64,000 nucleotides of DNA from contig CM060069.1 in assembly GCA_030533445.1 (NCBI GenBank), positions 1,597,756-1,661,755 of the forward strand. The letters run 5' to 3'. Positions 45,101 to 57,100 of this stretch are shown here, piece by piece. This DNA is from Cyprinodon diabolis. Lineage: Eukaryota > Chordata > Actinopteri > Cyprinodontiformes > Cyprinodontidae. Numbering within the stretch: position 1 is the stretch's first letter; every line of letters begins with the position of its first letter. A program made the translations under genes and the position numbers. Below the pieces are notes generated by a model, which saw nothing but the letters and a program-made list of their open reading frames with translations, was not told where the DNA came from and did not search any database.

Positions 45101-48100
45101 GTCCAGCCCGCCGCTGTTCCTTCAGCCCCAGGAAGGAGCAATCAGCTAAGTGAGCTTAGTGCTTGGAAAAAATCTTTCATTCCTTTAGAGACAGCATGAA
45201 AAGTCAGCTGAGTACAAAACTTAGAGAGGAAAACAAGAAGAAAAGGGACAAGCAGAGAGGGACACAACCTAGAACAGATCATGGATGTCTATTCTATTAA
45301 CATTTCTCTATCTGGAGAATGGGGCTGTTATATGTCTTCTCCATTCAGAGGGCCCCTTCATGTCTTTCCTAAATCCTTCCCTTGGTTAACATTCCTGCAT
45401 AGCCGACACTCGGAGGGATCCGGATTCTTGGATTGAAGTCTCCCAGTTTTTCCCGTCTGTTTTTCGTTCCCTCCATCTTTTTCTCCCTGAAGGTTTTGAC
45501 CTGATAATAAGCAGACATGTTTTTTCTCCAGGCTTCCTGGAAGTCACACAGACCGTAGACTCTGGGAAGTAGGTGTGAGCTGAGCTCCACCTCTGCATTA
45601 GTCCCTCCATCGGCAGTGGGTGTGAATTTAATCCAGTCTGGTATTTCACAGGGACCAACCAGTTCTGGGTCATTAGGGATCACAAACTTTCTGCTGCATC
45701 AACCTCTGCAGAGCAGGAACCTGACACATCCAGCCCGCCGCTGTTCGTCCAGCCCGCCGCTGTTCCTTCAGCCCGCCGCTGTTCCTTCAGCCCGCCGCTG
45801 TTCGTTCAGCCCGCCGCTGTTCCTCCAGCCTGCCGCTGTTCCTCCAGCCTGCCGCTGTTCCTCCAGCCTGCCGCTGTTCCTCCAGCCTGCCGCTGTTCCT
45901 CCAGCCGGCCGCTGTTTGTCCAGCCCGCCGCTGTTCCTTCAGCCGGCCGCTGTTCGTCCAGCCCGCCGCTGTTCCTTCAGCCGGCCGCTGTTTGTCCAGC
46001 CGGCAGCTGTTCCTTCAGCCGGCCGCTGTTCGTCCAGCCCGCCGCTGTTCCTTCAGCCCGCCGCTGTACGTCCAGCCCGCCGCTGTACGTCCAGCCCGCC
46101 GCTGTTCCTTCAGCCGGCCACTGTTCCTTCAGCCGGCCGCTGTTCCTTGGGCCGGCCGCTGTTCGTCCAGCACGCCGCTGTTCCTTCAGCCCGCCGCTGT
46201 TCCTTCAGCCCGCTGCTGTTCCTCCAGCCCGCCGCTGTTCCTCCAGCCCGCCGCTGTTCCTTCAGCCGGCCGCTGTTCGTCCAGCCGGCCGCTGTTCCTT
46301 CAGCCTGCCGCTGTTTGTCCAGCCCGCCGCTGTTCCTTCAGCCCGCCGCTGTTCCTTCAGCCCGCCGCTGTTCCTCCAGCCCGCCGCTGTTCGTCCAGCC
46401 CGCCGCTGTTCGTCCAGCCCGCCGCTGTTCCTCCAGCCCGCCGCTGTTCGTCCAGCCCGCCGCTGTTCGTCCAGCCCGCCGCTGTTCCTTCAGCCGGCCG
46501 CTGTTCCTTCAGCCGGCCGCTGTTCCTTCAGCCCGCCGCTGTTCGTCCAGCATGCCGCTGTTCCTTCAGCCGGCCGCTGTTCGTCCAGCCCGCCGCTGTT
46601 CCTTCAGCCCGCCGCTGTTCCTCCAGCCCGCCGCTGTTCCTCCAACCGGCCGCTGTTCGTCCAGCCCGCCGCTGTTCCTTCAGCCCCAGGAAGGAGCAAT
46701 CAGCTAAGTCAGCTGAGTACAAAACATAGAGAGGAAAACAAGAAGAAAAGGGACAAGAAGAAGTCCAGCCCGCCACTGTTCCTTCAGCCAGCCACTGTTC
46801 CTTCAGCCAGCCACTGTTCCTTGGGCCGGCCGCTGTTCATCCAGCCCGCCGCTGTTCCTTCAGCCCGCTGCTGTTCCTCCAGCCCGCCGCTGTTCCTTCA
46901 GCCGGCCGCTGTTCGTCCAGCCGGCCGCTGTTCCTTCAGCCGGCCGCTGTTCGTCAAGCCAGCCACTGTTCCTTCAGCCGGCCGCTGTTCCTTGGGCCGG
47001 CCGCTGTTTCTTGGGCCGGCCGTTCCTTCAGCCCGCCGCTGTTCCTTCAGCCCGCTGCTGTTCCTCCAGCCCGCTGCTGTTCCTCCAGCCCGCTGCTGTT
47101 CCTCCAGCCCGCTGCTGTTCCTCCAGCCCGCCGCTGTTCCTTCAGCCCGCCGCTGTTCCTCCAGCCCGCCGCTGTTCCTCCAGCCCGCCGCTGTTCCTCC
47201 AGCCCGCCGCTGTTCCTTCAGCCGGCCGCTGTTCCTCCAGCCCGCTGCTGTTCCTCCAGCCCGCTGCTGTTCCTCCAGCCCGCTGCTGTTCCTTCAGCCG
47301 GCCGCTGTTCCTTCAGCCGGCCGCTGTTCCTTCAGCCGGCCGCTGTTCCTTCAGCCGGCCGCTGTTCCTTCAGCCGGCCGCTGTTCCTTCAGCCGGCTGC
47401 TGTTCGTCCAGCCCGCTGCTGTTCCTCCAGCCCGCCGCTGTTCCTTCAGCCACTCTTCGTGCTGCCCGCCGCTCTTCGTCCTGCCCGCCGCTGTTCCTCC
47501 AGCCCGCCGCTGTTCCTCCAGCCCTCCGCTCTTCGTCCTGCCCTCCGCTCTTCGTCCTGCCCTCCGCTTTTCGTCCTGCCCGCCGCTCTTCGTCCTGCCC
47601 GCCGCTCTTCGTCCAGCCCGCCGCACTTCCTCCAGCGGGCCGCTCTTCCTCCAGCGGGCCGCTCTTCCTCCAGCGGGCCGCTGTTCGTCCAGCCGGCCGC
47701 TGTTCGTCCAGCCGGCCGCTGTTCGTCCAGCCGGCCGCTGTTCCTTCAGCCGGCCGCTCTTCGTCCTGCCCGCCGCTCTTTGTCCTGCCCGCCGCTCTTC
47801 GTCCTGCCCGCCGCTCTTCGTCCTGCCCGCCGCTGTTCCTCCAGCCCTCCGCTGTTTCTCCAGCCCTCCGCTGTTTCTTCAGCCCTCTGCTGTTTCTCCA
47901 GCCCTCTGCTGTTCTTCCAGCCCGCCGCTGTTCCTCCAGCCCGCCGCTCTTCGTCCTGCCCGCCGCTGTTCCTCCAGCCCTCCGCTGTTCCTCTAGCCCT
48001 CCGCTGTTCCTCCAGAACTCCGCTGTTGCTCCAGCCCTTCGCTCTTCGTCCTGCCCGCCGCTCTTCGTCCTGCCCGCTGCTGTTCCTCCAGCCCTCCGCT

Positions 48101-51100
48101 GTTCCTCCAGCCCTCCGCTGTTCCTTCAGCCCTCCGCTCTTCGTCCTGCCCGCCGCTCTTCGTCCTGCCCGCCGCTGTTCCTTCAGCCCGCCGCTGTTCG
48201 TTCAAGCTGTCCTGCGTCCTGCTCGGTGATTCCAGGGCAGTGAAAAACGGCACTGGTTCCTGGATGAACTCTAAACATTAAAAATTCAGTCACAGCTTCA
48301 ATGAATCCAGAATGTTATCCAGATTTCCTGCTGTAATCCGGATTAATCCTGACCGTCTCCACCTGTGACGCTGTGTTTGGGACCTGCAGGCCGTTCTATC
48401 TGGAGCCCAGGAACATCGTGAGTGATGACCCACAGGAGAGGATCTCCGCCGAGGCCGCCGTCCTGAACAGTCGAGTGCAGTACTACAGCAGACTGACGGG
48501 CTCCTCCGACGCCGTGCTGGTGGGTCTGCTCGTACGCCGCTTTCAATTCTTAATCAAGACTTTCTTTATTCCTCGTTCTTTTCCCCCTTCAGAGTCCTCC
48601 CAACCACGTGATCCCCACAGCCGAGGAGATGTACATCTACAGTCCTCTGGGGACGGCCTTCAAGGTGTTGGACAGCGACCCGGCCTCCAGCAATCCCAGC
48701 ATCGTCACCATGTACGGCCTGTGAAACACGGGACGCGTATCCGCCGGCCCTCACGCCTCTGCTGACTTCCTGTGTTTCCTTGCAGCTTTGCCATTTGGAA
48801 CACCATGATGGGAACGTCCATCCTCAGCATTCCCTGGGGGATGAAGCAGGTGGGGCGGCTTTCTGTTTCCTGTGGTTGGGCGTTTGCTGCATGTTCTGCT
48901 GTGAGCTGAATGGATTCTCTTCTTTAGGCTGGTTTCACTCTGGGGATCATCATCCTCATCCTCACCGGCCTCATCATGCTCTACTGCTGTTACATCGTCA
49001 TCAAATCACCAAAGGCCATCAGTAAGTTCTGCTAAAGCAGCTCCTCCAGCGGGATGAAGAAGGTTTCTCTTTGATCCCATTTCCTTCCTTCTGATTGGTC
49101 CGAGCTGTTTGAACGTTCCCAGATGTTCCCACTGCTGAGCAAAGGCTCATGCTGGACATCAGTTACACAACAGGCTGCAAACAGTGCAGTAAACCTGTCA
49201 GCAGACGTCCCATAAAGCTAGCAGAATGGGTTTATGATCCTGCAGTGGAGCGTCACAGGAAAAGGATCTAATGTGTTGATCGGACTGAACAAAGATGGCG
49301 TTAAAGGTGTGAGACGGAAACATCACATCCTGGAGGTGGAGGAAATAAACCCACTGAGGAAGAATGGATGGAAAAAGGAACAGAAGTGAATCAGAGAAAT
49401 CAGATCATCCATAAAATCATTTCAAATGACTTTACTTTATATTTTTGGATTTTAAAGCTGAGCTGCTGATGGACTCCAGACTTCAGCTTCATTTTAACTC
49501 GGCTGCAACTAAACATTATTTGGCAAATTGATTCATCTTCTGATTATTTTTTTTATTAATCAATTAATAATCAGATAAAAGAAGACTTTTACAATACTAA
49601 ATAAAATAAGTTTTCCACTTAAGAAGTTCTGGATAGTACCAGGAAGTGTTAGGCCCAGACTAGAGATTAAAAGAATATCACAATAAAGTCGTAATATTAT
49701 GAGAATAAATTATATTTTATGAAAACTCTTACCAGAGGCTCTGTCTTCTCTAAAATTAGGAATAGCGAGCATCTTGTGAAGTTATACTTTGGCATCGGTT
49801 TGACAAATAACAGGAAATATCAGCAAATATTTGATAAGTGTTTGGAGGAGCTGGTCGGCCGTCATCTGCTGGTCGAAGCTTTTTATCTAAAACGATTCTG
49901 CCGTATGATGACTTTATTCTCATCATTTTTTAACTTTATTCTCGAAAATTTATGATTTTATTCTTGTAATGTTATGTCTTTATTCTCATAATCTTACGAC
50001 TTTATTCTCTAATATGACCTTATTCTCAATACTGTAATTTTCGGACTATTAGCCGCACCTGAATATAAGCCGCAGAAGCTAAATTGCATGATTTGTACTT
50101 ATTCAAGCCCCACCGGACTATAAGCTGCAGGTTTTTTATGTTTAACACAAACTGTCTTGCGCTCGCAATGTCCGTCTTTCTGGCTGTCATTCTGTCTCGT
50201 ACCACCGCCAGTGGTACAGAACAACAGTCTGCTTCCGAGGACCTCCGCATTCCCGCGCACGTGGCTACCGTACTTGTGTGTTGAAGCCAATGTGCCGTCA
50301 ACATGGTGGATGGTAAAATCCATAGATTTAGGTATTACGCTAGTGGCCGTTAGCTGTAAAAGTCCATAGATAAGCCGCATTGTTATATAAGCCGCAAGGT
50401 CGAAAAATGGGGAAAAAGTCGCGGCTTATAGTCCGAAAATTACGGTAGATTACGACTTTATTCTCTTTTATGACTTTATTCTCGGAATGTTACGAATTAA
50501 TTCTCCTAATGTTACAATTTTATTCTCGGAATGTTACGATTTTGTTCTTGTAATGGTAAGACTTTATTCTCTTAATTTTACTATTTTCGTAATTTTATGA
50601 CTTTATTCTCATAACTTTACGACTTTATTCCCATGATGTTATGACTTTATTCCTGTATGTAAATCTCCAGCCGGGTCCTTTTGCTCCTTTGTAGGATAAA
50701 AGCAGATTGACACATGAAATGTTTTCTTAAATGCAAAATGTTCCTATAAATGTTTTTCCAATCTTGGTATAATTGCTGCTCTAAGTGGGCCGCTCTATTA
50801 CTGTTCTCCAGTTAACGATTAATTATTTCAATTAGTTGGTGATTATTTAATGGATTAATCTGATGACTTGTTTCAGTCTTAATTTAAACATCCTTTAGTC
50901 CATTAAACTCGGCTCTAGTTAATCTTATTTTTCCACTAGTTGAGCTAAAAGCTGATGTGGACCCTGAGCAGCAGGTTGACCTATTGACCGCTGTGGTCTC
51001 TTGTTCAGAGGGCGAGGACACGTCCAACTGGGAGTTCCCCGATGTCTGCAGGTTCTACTTTGGGAAGTGTGGCCAGTGGTCCAGCCTGCTGTTTTCCATG

Positions 51101-54100
51101 GTGTCCCTTGTTGGAGCCATGGTGGTCTACTGGGTCCTCATGTCCAACTTCCTCTACAACACCGGGCAGTTCATCTACAGTGAGTCCACCTCATCAGTTC
51201 TACTGGCTCCGTGTTCTCTGGGTCACATGGTTCAGGAGGAAATCAGCTTTGCTTTTCTACCCTTCTGCTTACTTCAGCAAACCAGGGATGCTGACTCAGC
51301 TGTGATGTTTGTCTCATTCCTCCTGGAGCCTCTGACTTCAAGTCATCCTAACAATGTTTAACTAGTTAAACCGTCTCTCATTACTGTGAAACGTTTCTTT
51401 GGTCAGAAGCAGGAGCTGCTGCCTCGTAAAACCTTTTTAAATATTGATTCTCTGAGGTTTTGGTTTGTGCAGAACGTCTGCTCCTTTTAAAATATGCATG
51501 TCTGAGTTTGTCTGATTGAATCCACAGAACACAGGTGATGTTTTAAACCTCTGTCTTCCTGCTTCCAGACCACGCCAACAACGTCAGCACATCCGACTCA
51601 GAGTTTGGGACCAATGGTTCTGTTAGAGGTAAGCCGCCGCTGCTCCAGGGAACTTGACCTTTAACCTCCCAGGGGCGTCTGGATCCTGAAGTCCTTATCT
51701 CAGCTGATGGTCTGAGAGCAACGATGCGTTTCTGTGAAAATCAGGCAGGAAGAGAAAACATCCATCTTGCTTTTTGAGCGTTTTTGTTGCGGAATCTATA
51801 AATCTGGGAATAATTTGTCAGTTAAATAATTTTTTCCCTCAAGAGTTTTTCTTTGTTTTTGAATCAACATTAATTTGAAACTTTGGGTTTCTACAAAACG
51901 TCTCCATCTAACCAAGTCTTAAGGCAGAGTTTCCGTAGGTCATTAAAAATCATTGAAAGTTATTAAATGATAATTTTTTTAAATTAAGGTCTTAATTGGG
52001 ATTAAAATTAATTAAATGTGATTATCGTGGCATTTAAGATGCTTTACTAAAAGAATAAATAAAAGGTTTATAAAAAAGAATATAATCAGATATAGTGTAT
52101 GAAGAGATGAAACTTTAAAAAAAGTCTAATTTGGGCTAAAGTGAAAAAGAATGAACCGTTATTGGATGAAATTGTTTTAGCCCCGCCCACTAAGAACAGG
52201 AAGCTGCCACGGTTGGTGTGATTTGGGCCAGGTGGGCTGAGGTGGCGACGTGCAGCTGAGGCTGTTGCTACGGACGACGTTGATCTGAGAGCGCCGCCCG
52301 GCGCCGCTCTGCGGATTTAAACATGGAATCACTTCAGGTCTCAGAACAGGATCTGCTTTCATTACTGTAATAAAGAATTGAGGAGAAGGTCAAAAGGCCA
52401 ATCCTCTGTTTGTGAAACACTTTCAGGAGTCAGTTCAGGGGCCAAAAATGTCCCCCCAGCCCCCGCTTTGGACACAGCCCTGTTATAAAGTTCACTTTTA
52501 GCTTTAATAAACAGTCAGCGAGGTGTGATGACATCACAGAGCAGATTTCAGTGTCTCCAGATTAGTGATCTGTAGCTGTGGGTGATTTTTACTGACATGA
52601 TGACTCAGCAGCAGAGCTCTGGTCAACCTGGTTAGCTCCTCACAGCCTGGTTAGCTTCCCTCACAGCCTGGTTAGCTCCTCACAGCCTGGTTAGCTCCTC
52701 ACAGCCTGGTTAGCTCCTCACAGCCTGGTTAGCTTCCCTCACAGCCTGGTTAGCTTCCCTCACAGCCTGGTTAGCTCCCCTCACAGCCTGATTAGCCCCT
52801 CACAGCCTGGTTAGCTCCTCACAGCCTGGTTAGCTTCCCTCACAGCCTGGTTAGCTTCCCTCACAGCCTGGTTAGCTTCCCTCACAGCCTGTTTAGCTTC
52901 CCTCACAGCCTGGTTAGCTTCCCTCACAGCCTGATTAGCCCCTCACAGCCTGGTTAGCTTCCCTCACAGCCTGGTTAGCTTCCCTCACAGCCTGGTTAGC
53001 TTCCCTCACAGCCTGGTTAGCTCCCCTCACAGCCCGATTAGCCCCTCACAGCCTGGTTAGCTCCTCACAGCCTGGTTAGCCCCTCACAGCCTGGTTAGCT
53101 TCCATCACAGCCTGGTTAGCTTCCCTCACAGCCTGGTTAGCTTCCCTCACAGCCTGGTTAGCTTCCCTCACAGCCGGTTAGCTCCCCTCACAGCCTGGTT
53201 AGCTGCTCGCAGCAGGTTAGCTCCCCACAGCCTGGTTAGCTCCCTGCAGCCTGGTTAGCTCCCTGCAGCCTGGTTAGCGGCTCACAGCCTGGTTAGCTCC
53301 CCTCACAGCCTGGTTAGCGGCTCATAGCCTGGTTAGCTGCTCATTGCCTGGTTAGCTGCTCACAGCCTGGTTAGCTCCCCTCACAGCCTGGTTAGCTCCT
53401 CACAGCCTGGTTAGCTCCTCGCAGCCTGGTTAGCTCCCCGCAGCCTGGTTAGCTCCCAGCAGCCTGGTTAGCTCCCCGCAGCCTGGTTAGCTCCCCTCAC
53501 AGCCTGGTTAGCTGCTCATAGCCTGGTTAGCTGCTCATAGCCTGGTTAGCTGCTCATAGCCTGGTTAGCTGCTCACAGCCTGGTTAGCTCCCCTCACAGC
53601 CTGGTTAGCTCCTCACAGCCTGGTTAGCTCCTCGCAGCCTGGTTAGCTCCCCGCAGCCTGGTTAGCTCCCAGCAGCCTGGTTAGCTCCCAGCAGCCTGGT
53701 TAGCTCCCCGCAGCCTGGTTAGCTCCCCGCAGCCTGGTTAGCTGCTCACAGCCTGGTTAGCTCTTCGCAGCCTGGTTAGCTCCCCTCACAGCCTGGTTAG
53801 CTCCCCTCACAGCCTGGTTAGCTGCTCACAGCCTGGTTAGCTCTTCGCAGCCTGGTTAGCTCCCCTCACAGCCTGGTTAGCTCCCCTCACAGCCTGGTTA
53901 GCTCCCCTCACAGCCTGGTTAGCTCCCCTCACAGCCTGGTTAGCTCCTCGCAGCCTGGTTAGCTGCTCGCAGCAGGTTAGCTGCTCGCAGCAGGTTAGCT
54001 CCACTCACAGCCTGGTTAGCTCCCCTCACAGCCTGGTTAGCTCCTCACAGCCTGGTTAGCTCCCCTCACAGCCTGGTTAGCTCCCCTCACAGCCTGGTTA

Positions 54101-57100
54101 GCTCCTCGCAGCCTGGTTAGCTCCTCGCAGCCTGGTTAGCTCCTCGCAGCCTGGTTAGCTCCCCGCAGCCTGGTTAGCTCCCAGCAGCCTGGTTAGCTCC
54201 CCGCAGCCTGGTTAGCTCCCCGCAGCCTGGTTAGCTGCTCACAGCCTGGTTAGCTCTTCGCAGCCTGGTTAGCTCCCCTCACAGCCTGGTTAGCTCCCCT
54301 CACAGCCTGGTTAGCTCCCCTCACAGCCTGGTTAGCTCCCCTCACAGCCTGGTTAGCTCCCCTCACAGCCTGGTTAGCTCCCCTCACAGCCTGGTTAGCT
54401 GCTCACAGCCTGGTTAGCTCCCCTCACAGCCTGGTTAGCTCCCCTCACAGCCTGGTTAGCTCCTCGCAGCCTGGTTAGCTGCTCGCAGCAGGTTAGCTGC
54501 TCGCAGCAGGTTAGCTCCCCTCACAGCCTGGTTAGCTCCCCTCACAGCCTGGTTAGCTCCCCTCACAGCCTGGTTAGCTCCCCTCACAGCCTGGTTAGCT
54601 CCTCACAGCCTGGTTAGCTCCCCTCACAGCCTGGTTAGCTCCCCTCACAGCCTGGTTAGCTCCTCGCAGCCTGGATTACCTTTAGCATCTTCTAGAAGCT
54701 CCTGTACCAAAGATGAAACCTGATGTTTGGTCCGTATGTAGCGAAGGCCAGGCTCTGCAGGGCTGCATCGGGGCTGAGGGATGCGTATCCCCACACGCTA
54801 CCACGGATTTTAGATCCACGGATGGAAAAACACTGGAAGGATTTCCCTCCTGATCAGGATGCAGTTCCATCCGTTTATTCAGCCTGTTCATAAAAACCAT
54901 CCAGTTCAATCTAAATGGTTCATTAAAGCCATTCCAAAAAAGTAAAAAATCAATCCACTGGACTTTGCTTCAAAGTTTGAAGACGTTTCTCTTCCATCCA
55001 GGAAGCTTTTTCAGTTCAAAATGTCATAAATAGCGTTGAGTTCCAGGTTTTATCCACTCGGCTCAGATTAGGTCTGGAGGTTTGGTCTTTGGGATGAACT
55101 AGTCTCTGTTTAACGTTCTTGTTTGGTTTGAAATGTTCTGGGGTTTAGTGTTTGTATATGGAGACGTGTTTCTGGAGCTGCTCACCGTGTCTGCAGCTCT
55201 TAATTTGAGGCGGCGTGAAGCGGAGGCAGACGTCCTCCTCAGCAGGGACAGTCCCAGGTCAAATATCCAGTAACCTCTAAGGCCAGGCTGTTAGCCGACT
55301 CATCCAGGGGAAAATCTAGTTTATAAAGGTCTCCTTGTTGTCCTGCAGTGATCTGTCCGTACCCCAGAACCGACCCTGGAGTAAACAGCACGTCGTATCT
55401 GGGCGCCACTGGAAACCATACGTCAGACGGTGACTTCGAGGTCTACTGGAGTAAAACCGGCACCATCCCGCTCTACCTCATCATCCTGCTGCTGCCGCTG
55501 CTCTGCTTTCGCTCCGCCTCCTTCTTCGCCAGGTTCACCTTCTTCGGTAAGTAGATTCAAGCGCCACCAGTGGAGCCACTGCAGGCAATGATGATGATGA
55601 TGATGATGCGCATCACAGGAAGCTGGGTTTCAACAAACTGCATGATTGATGAGAAGTAGGAGAGAACATAGATTTAGATTTTTCAGAGCTTTTTATTTAT
55701 CATCCATGTTCAAATGGTGCAAACTGTAACCATGGAAACAAATTGACTAAATTGAAAGATCCATATTTAGAAAAAGATGCATGTTTAGATAAAAGTTTCT
55801 GTGTTTGGAGGAGGAGGAAATACATTTTAGTATTTCGAAAAACTGCAATTGAGAATGGAACGCGTAACATGATCAACAACCAGACATAAACTGGCAGGAA
55901 AGGCGAGGAAGCAGTGGAAACGGGATCGGTTTTATTTCTATTGCTGAATAAAAACCTTCCAGCTGTTTGGAGACGATCTGTGGAGCAAACCTGGCGTCTC
56001 CAGGAGCTCCTGTTAGCAGCTGGTTGGTGCATCATTGTTCTAATCGTCCAGCGTCAGTGCGACCAGATCGCCGTCTGGCTTCTTTAAAGGTCCTTCACTG
56101 GTTGCTCACTACATCTCCCTCCTTTAGGCACCATATCTGTGGTTTACCTGGTCGTTCTGGTCACCATCCAAGCCGCCCGCCTCGGCTTCCACCTGGAGTT
56201 CCACTGGTTTGATCCTTCTGAGCTCTTCGTTCCAGGTATGTGTCTGCAGTGAAGGCTGCCTGTCTGTCCCTTCGCTGGCGCTGCAGCCAAGCGTTGCCTG
56301 GCGACCCTGCAGAAGCAGCAGCATGCACATCGTGTTTTCACTGCAAAGATTGATTGAAATTTGAGTTTTGCTTCAAAAGAAGAAGAATACGATGCACTAC
56401 AAAAAACGTCAATTATTCTTAAAATAGGTGCATCTTTCCTTGAATTGAGGAGGTAAGTGAGGAACTTTGCCAATGGAAAAAGACGATTTACATTTGAAAT
56501 AAGAAAAAATTATTTCAGTTACATATTATCTAATGCAAGAAGTAAAAATACTCCTTCCATTGGTGGATAATCTTATTTCCTGCTCAAATAAGGCTAAATG
56601 CATTTCACTTAAGAACATTTTACTTATGTCTAGATTGTTTTTATTATTTCATTTGAATGATTTTACATAGCTGCTCAAGTCAAGTACAAATACAGGTCAT
56701 TCTCAAAATATTAGCATATTGTGATAAAGTTCATTATTTTCCAGAATGTAATGATAAAACTTATACATTCATATATTTTTGATTCATTGCATGATAACTG
56801 AAATATTTCAGCTGTTTTATTGTCTTCATATGGATGATTTTGGCGTACAGCTCATGAAAACCCAAAATTCCTATCTCACAAAATTAGCGTATCATGAAAA
56901 AGGTCTCTAAACGAGCTATGCACCTGATGATCTGAATCAACAAATGAACTCTAAACATCTGCAGAGGATTCCTGAGGCCTTTAAAACTCCCAGCCTGGTT
57001 CATCACTCAGAACCCCAATCATGGGTCAGACCGCCGCCCTGACTGCTGTCCAGAAGGCCATCATTGACCCCCTCAGGCAAGAGGCTCTGACACAGAAAGA

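Larger units (their letters stand above)
41063..46686 (+). repeat. Composite macro-repeat: about 600-bp block plus minisatellite, duplicated
   Basis: The block 41063-41660 recurs at 45129-45726 at a constant offset of 4066 bp with only a few substitutions (for example CATAGAGAGG against CTTAGAGAGG). Each copy runs into the 19-bp array. A third, shortened copy (46685-46765) has lost the interior between CAGCTAAG and TCAGCTGAG. This points to recent unequal exchange. Confidence 0.88.

Noticed and set aside
41550..45153. Very long plus-strand frames of 1199 and 866 codons with Ser/Pro/Arg/Cys-rich repeats
   Set aside because: They are products of a 19-bp minisatellite with no stops in any frame. 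The peptide period is 19 residues, the two frames overlap, and they lie in a slc38a9 intron with no start or splice context.
45992..48243. Several 245-410-codon plus frames over blocks 2 and 3
   Set aside because: Same 19-bp repeat in shifted frames; not genes.
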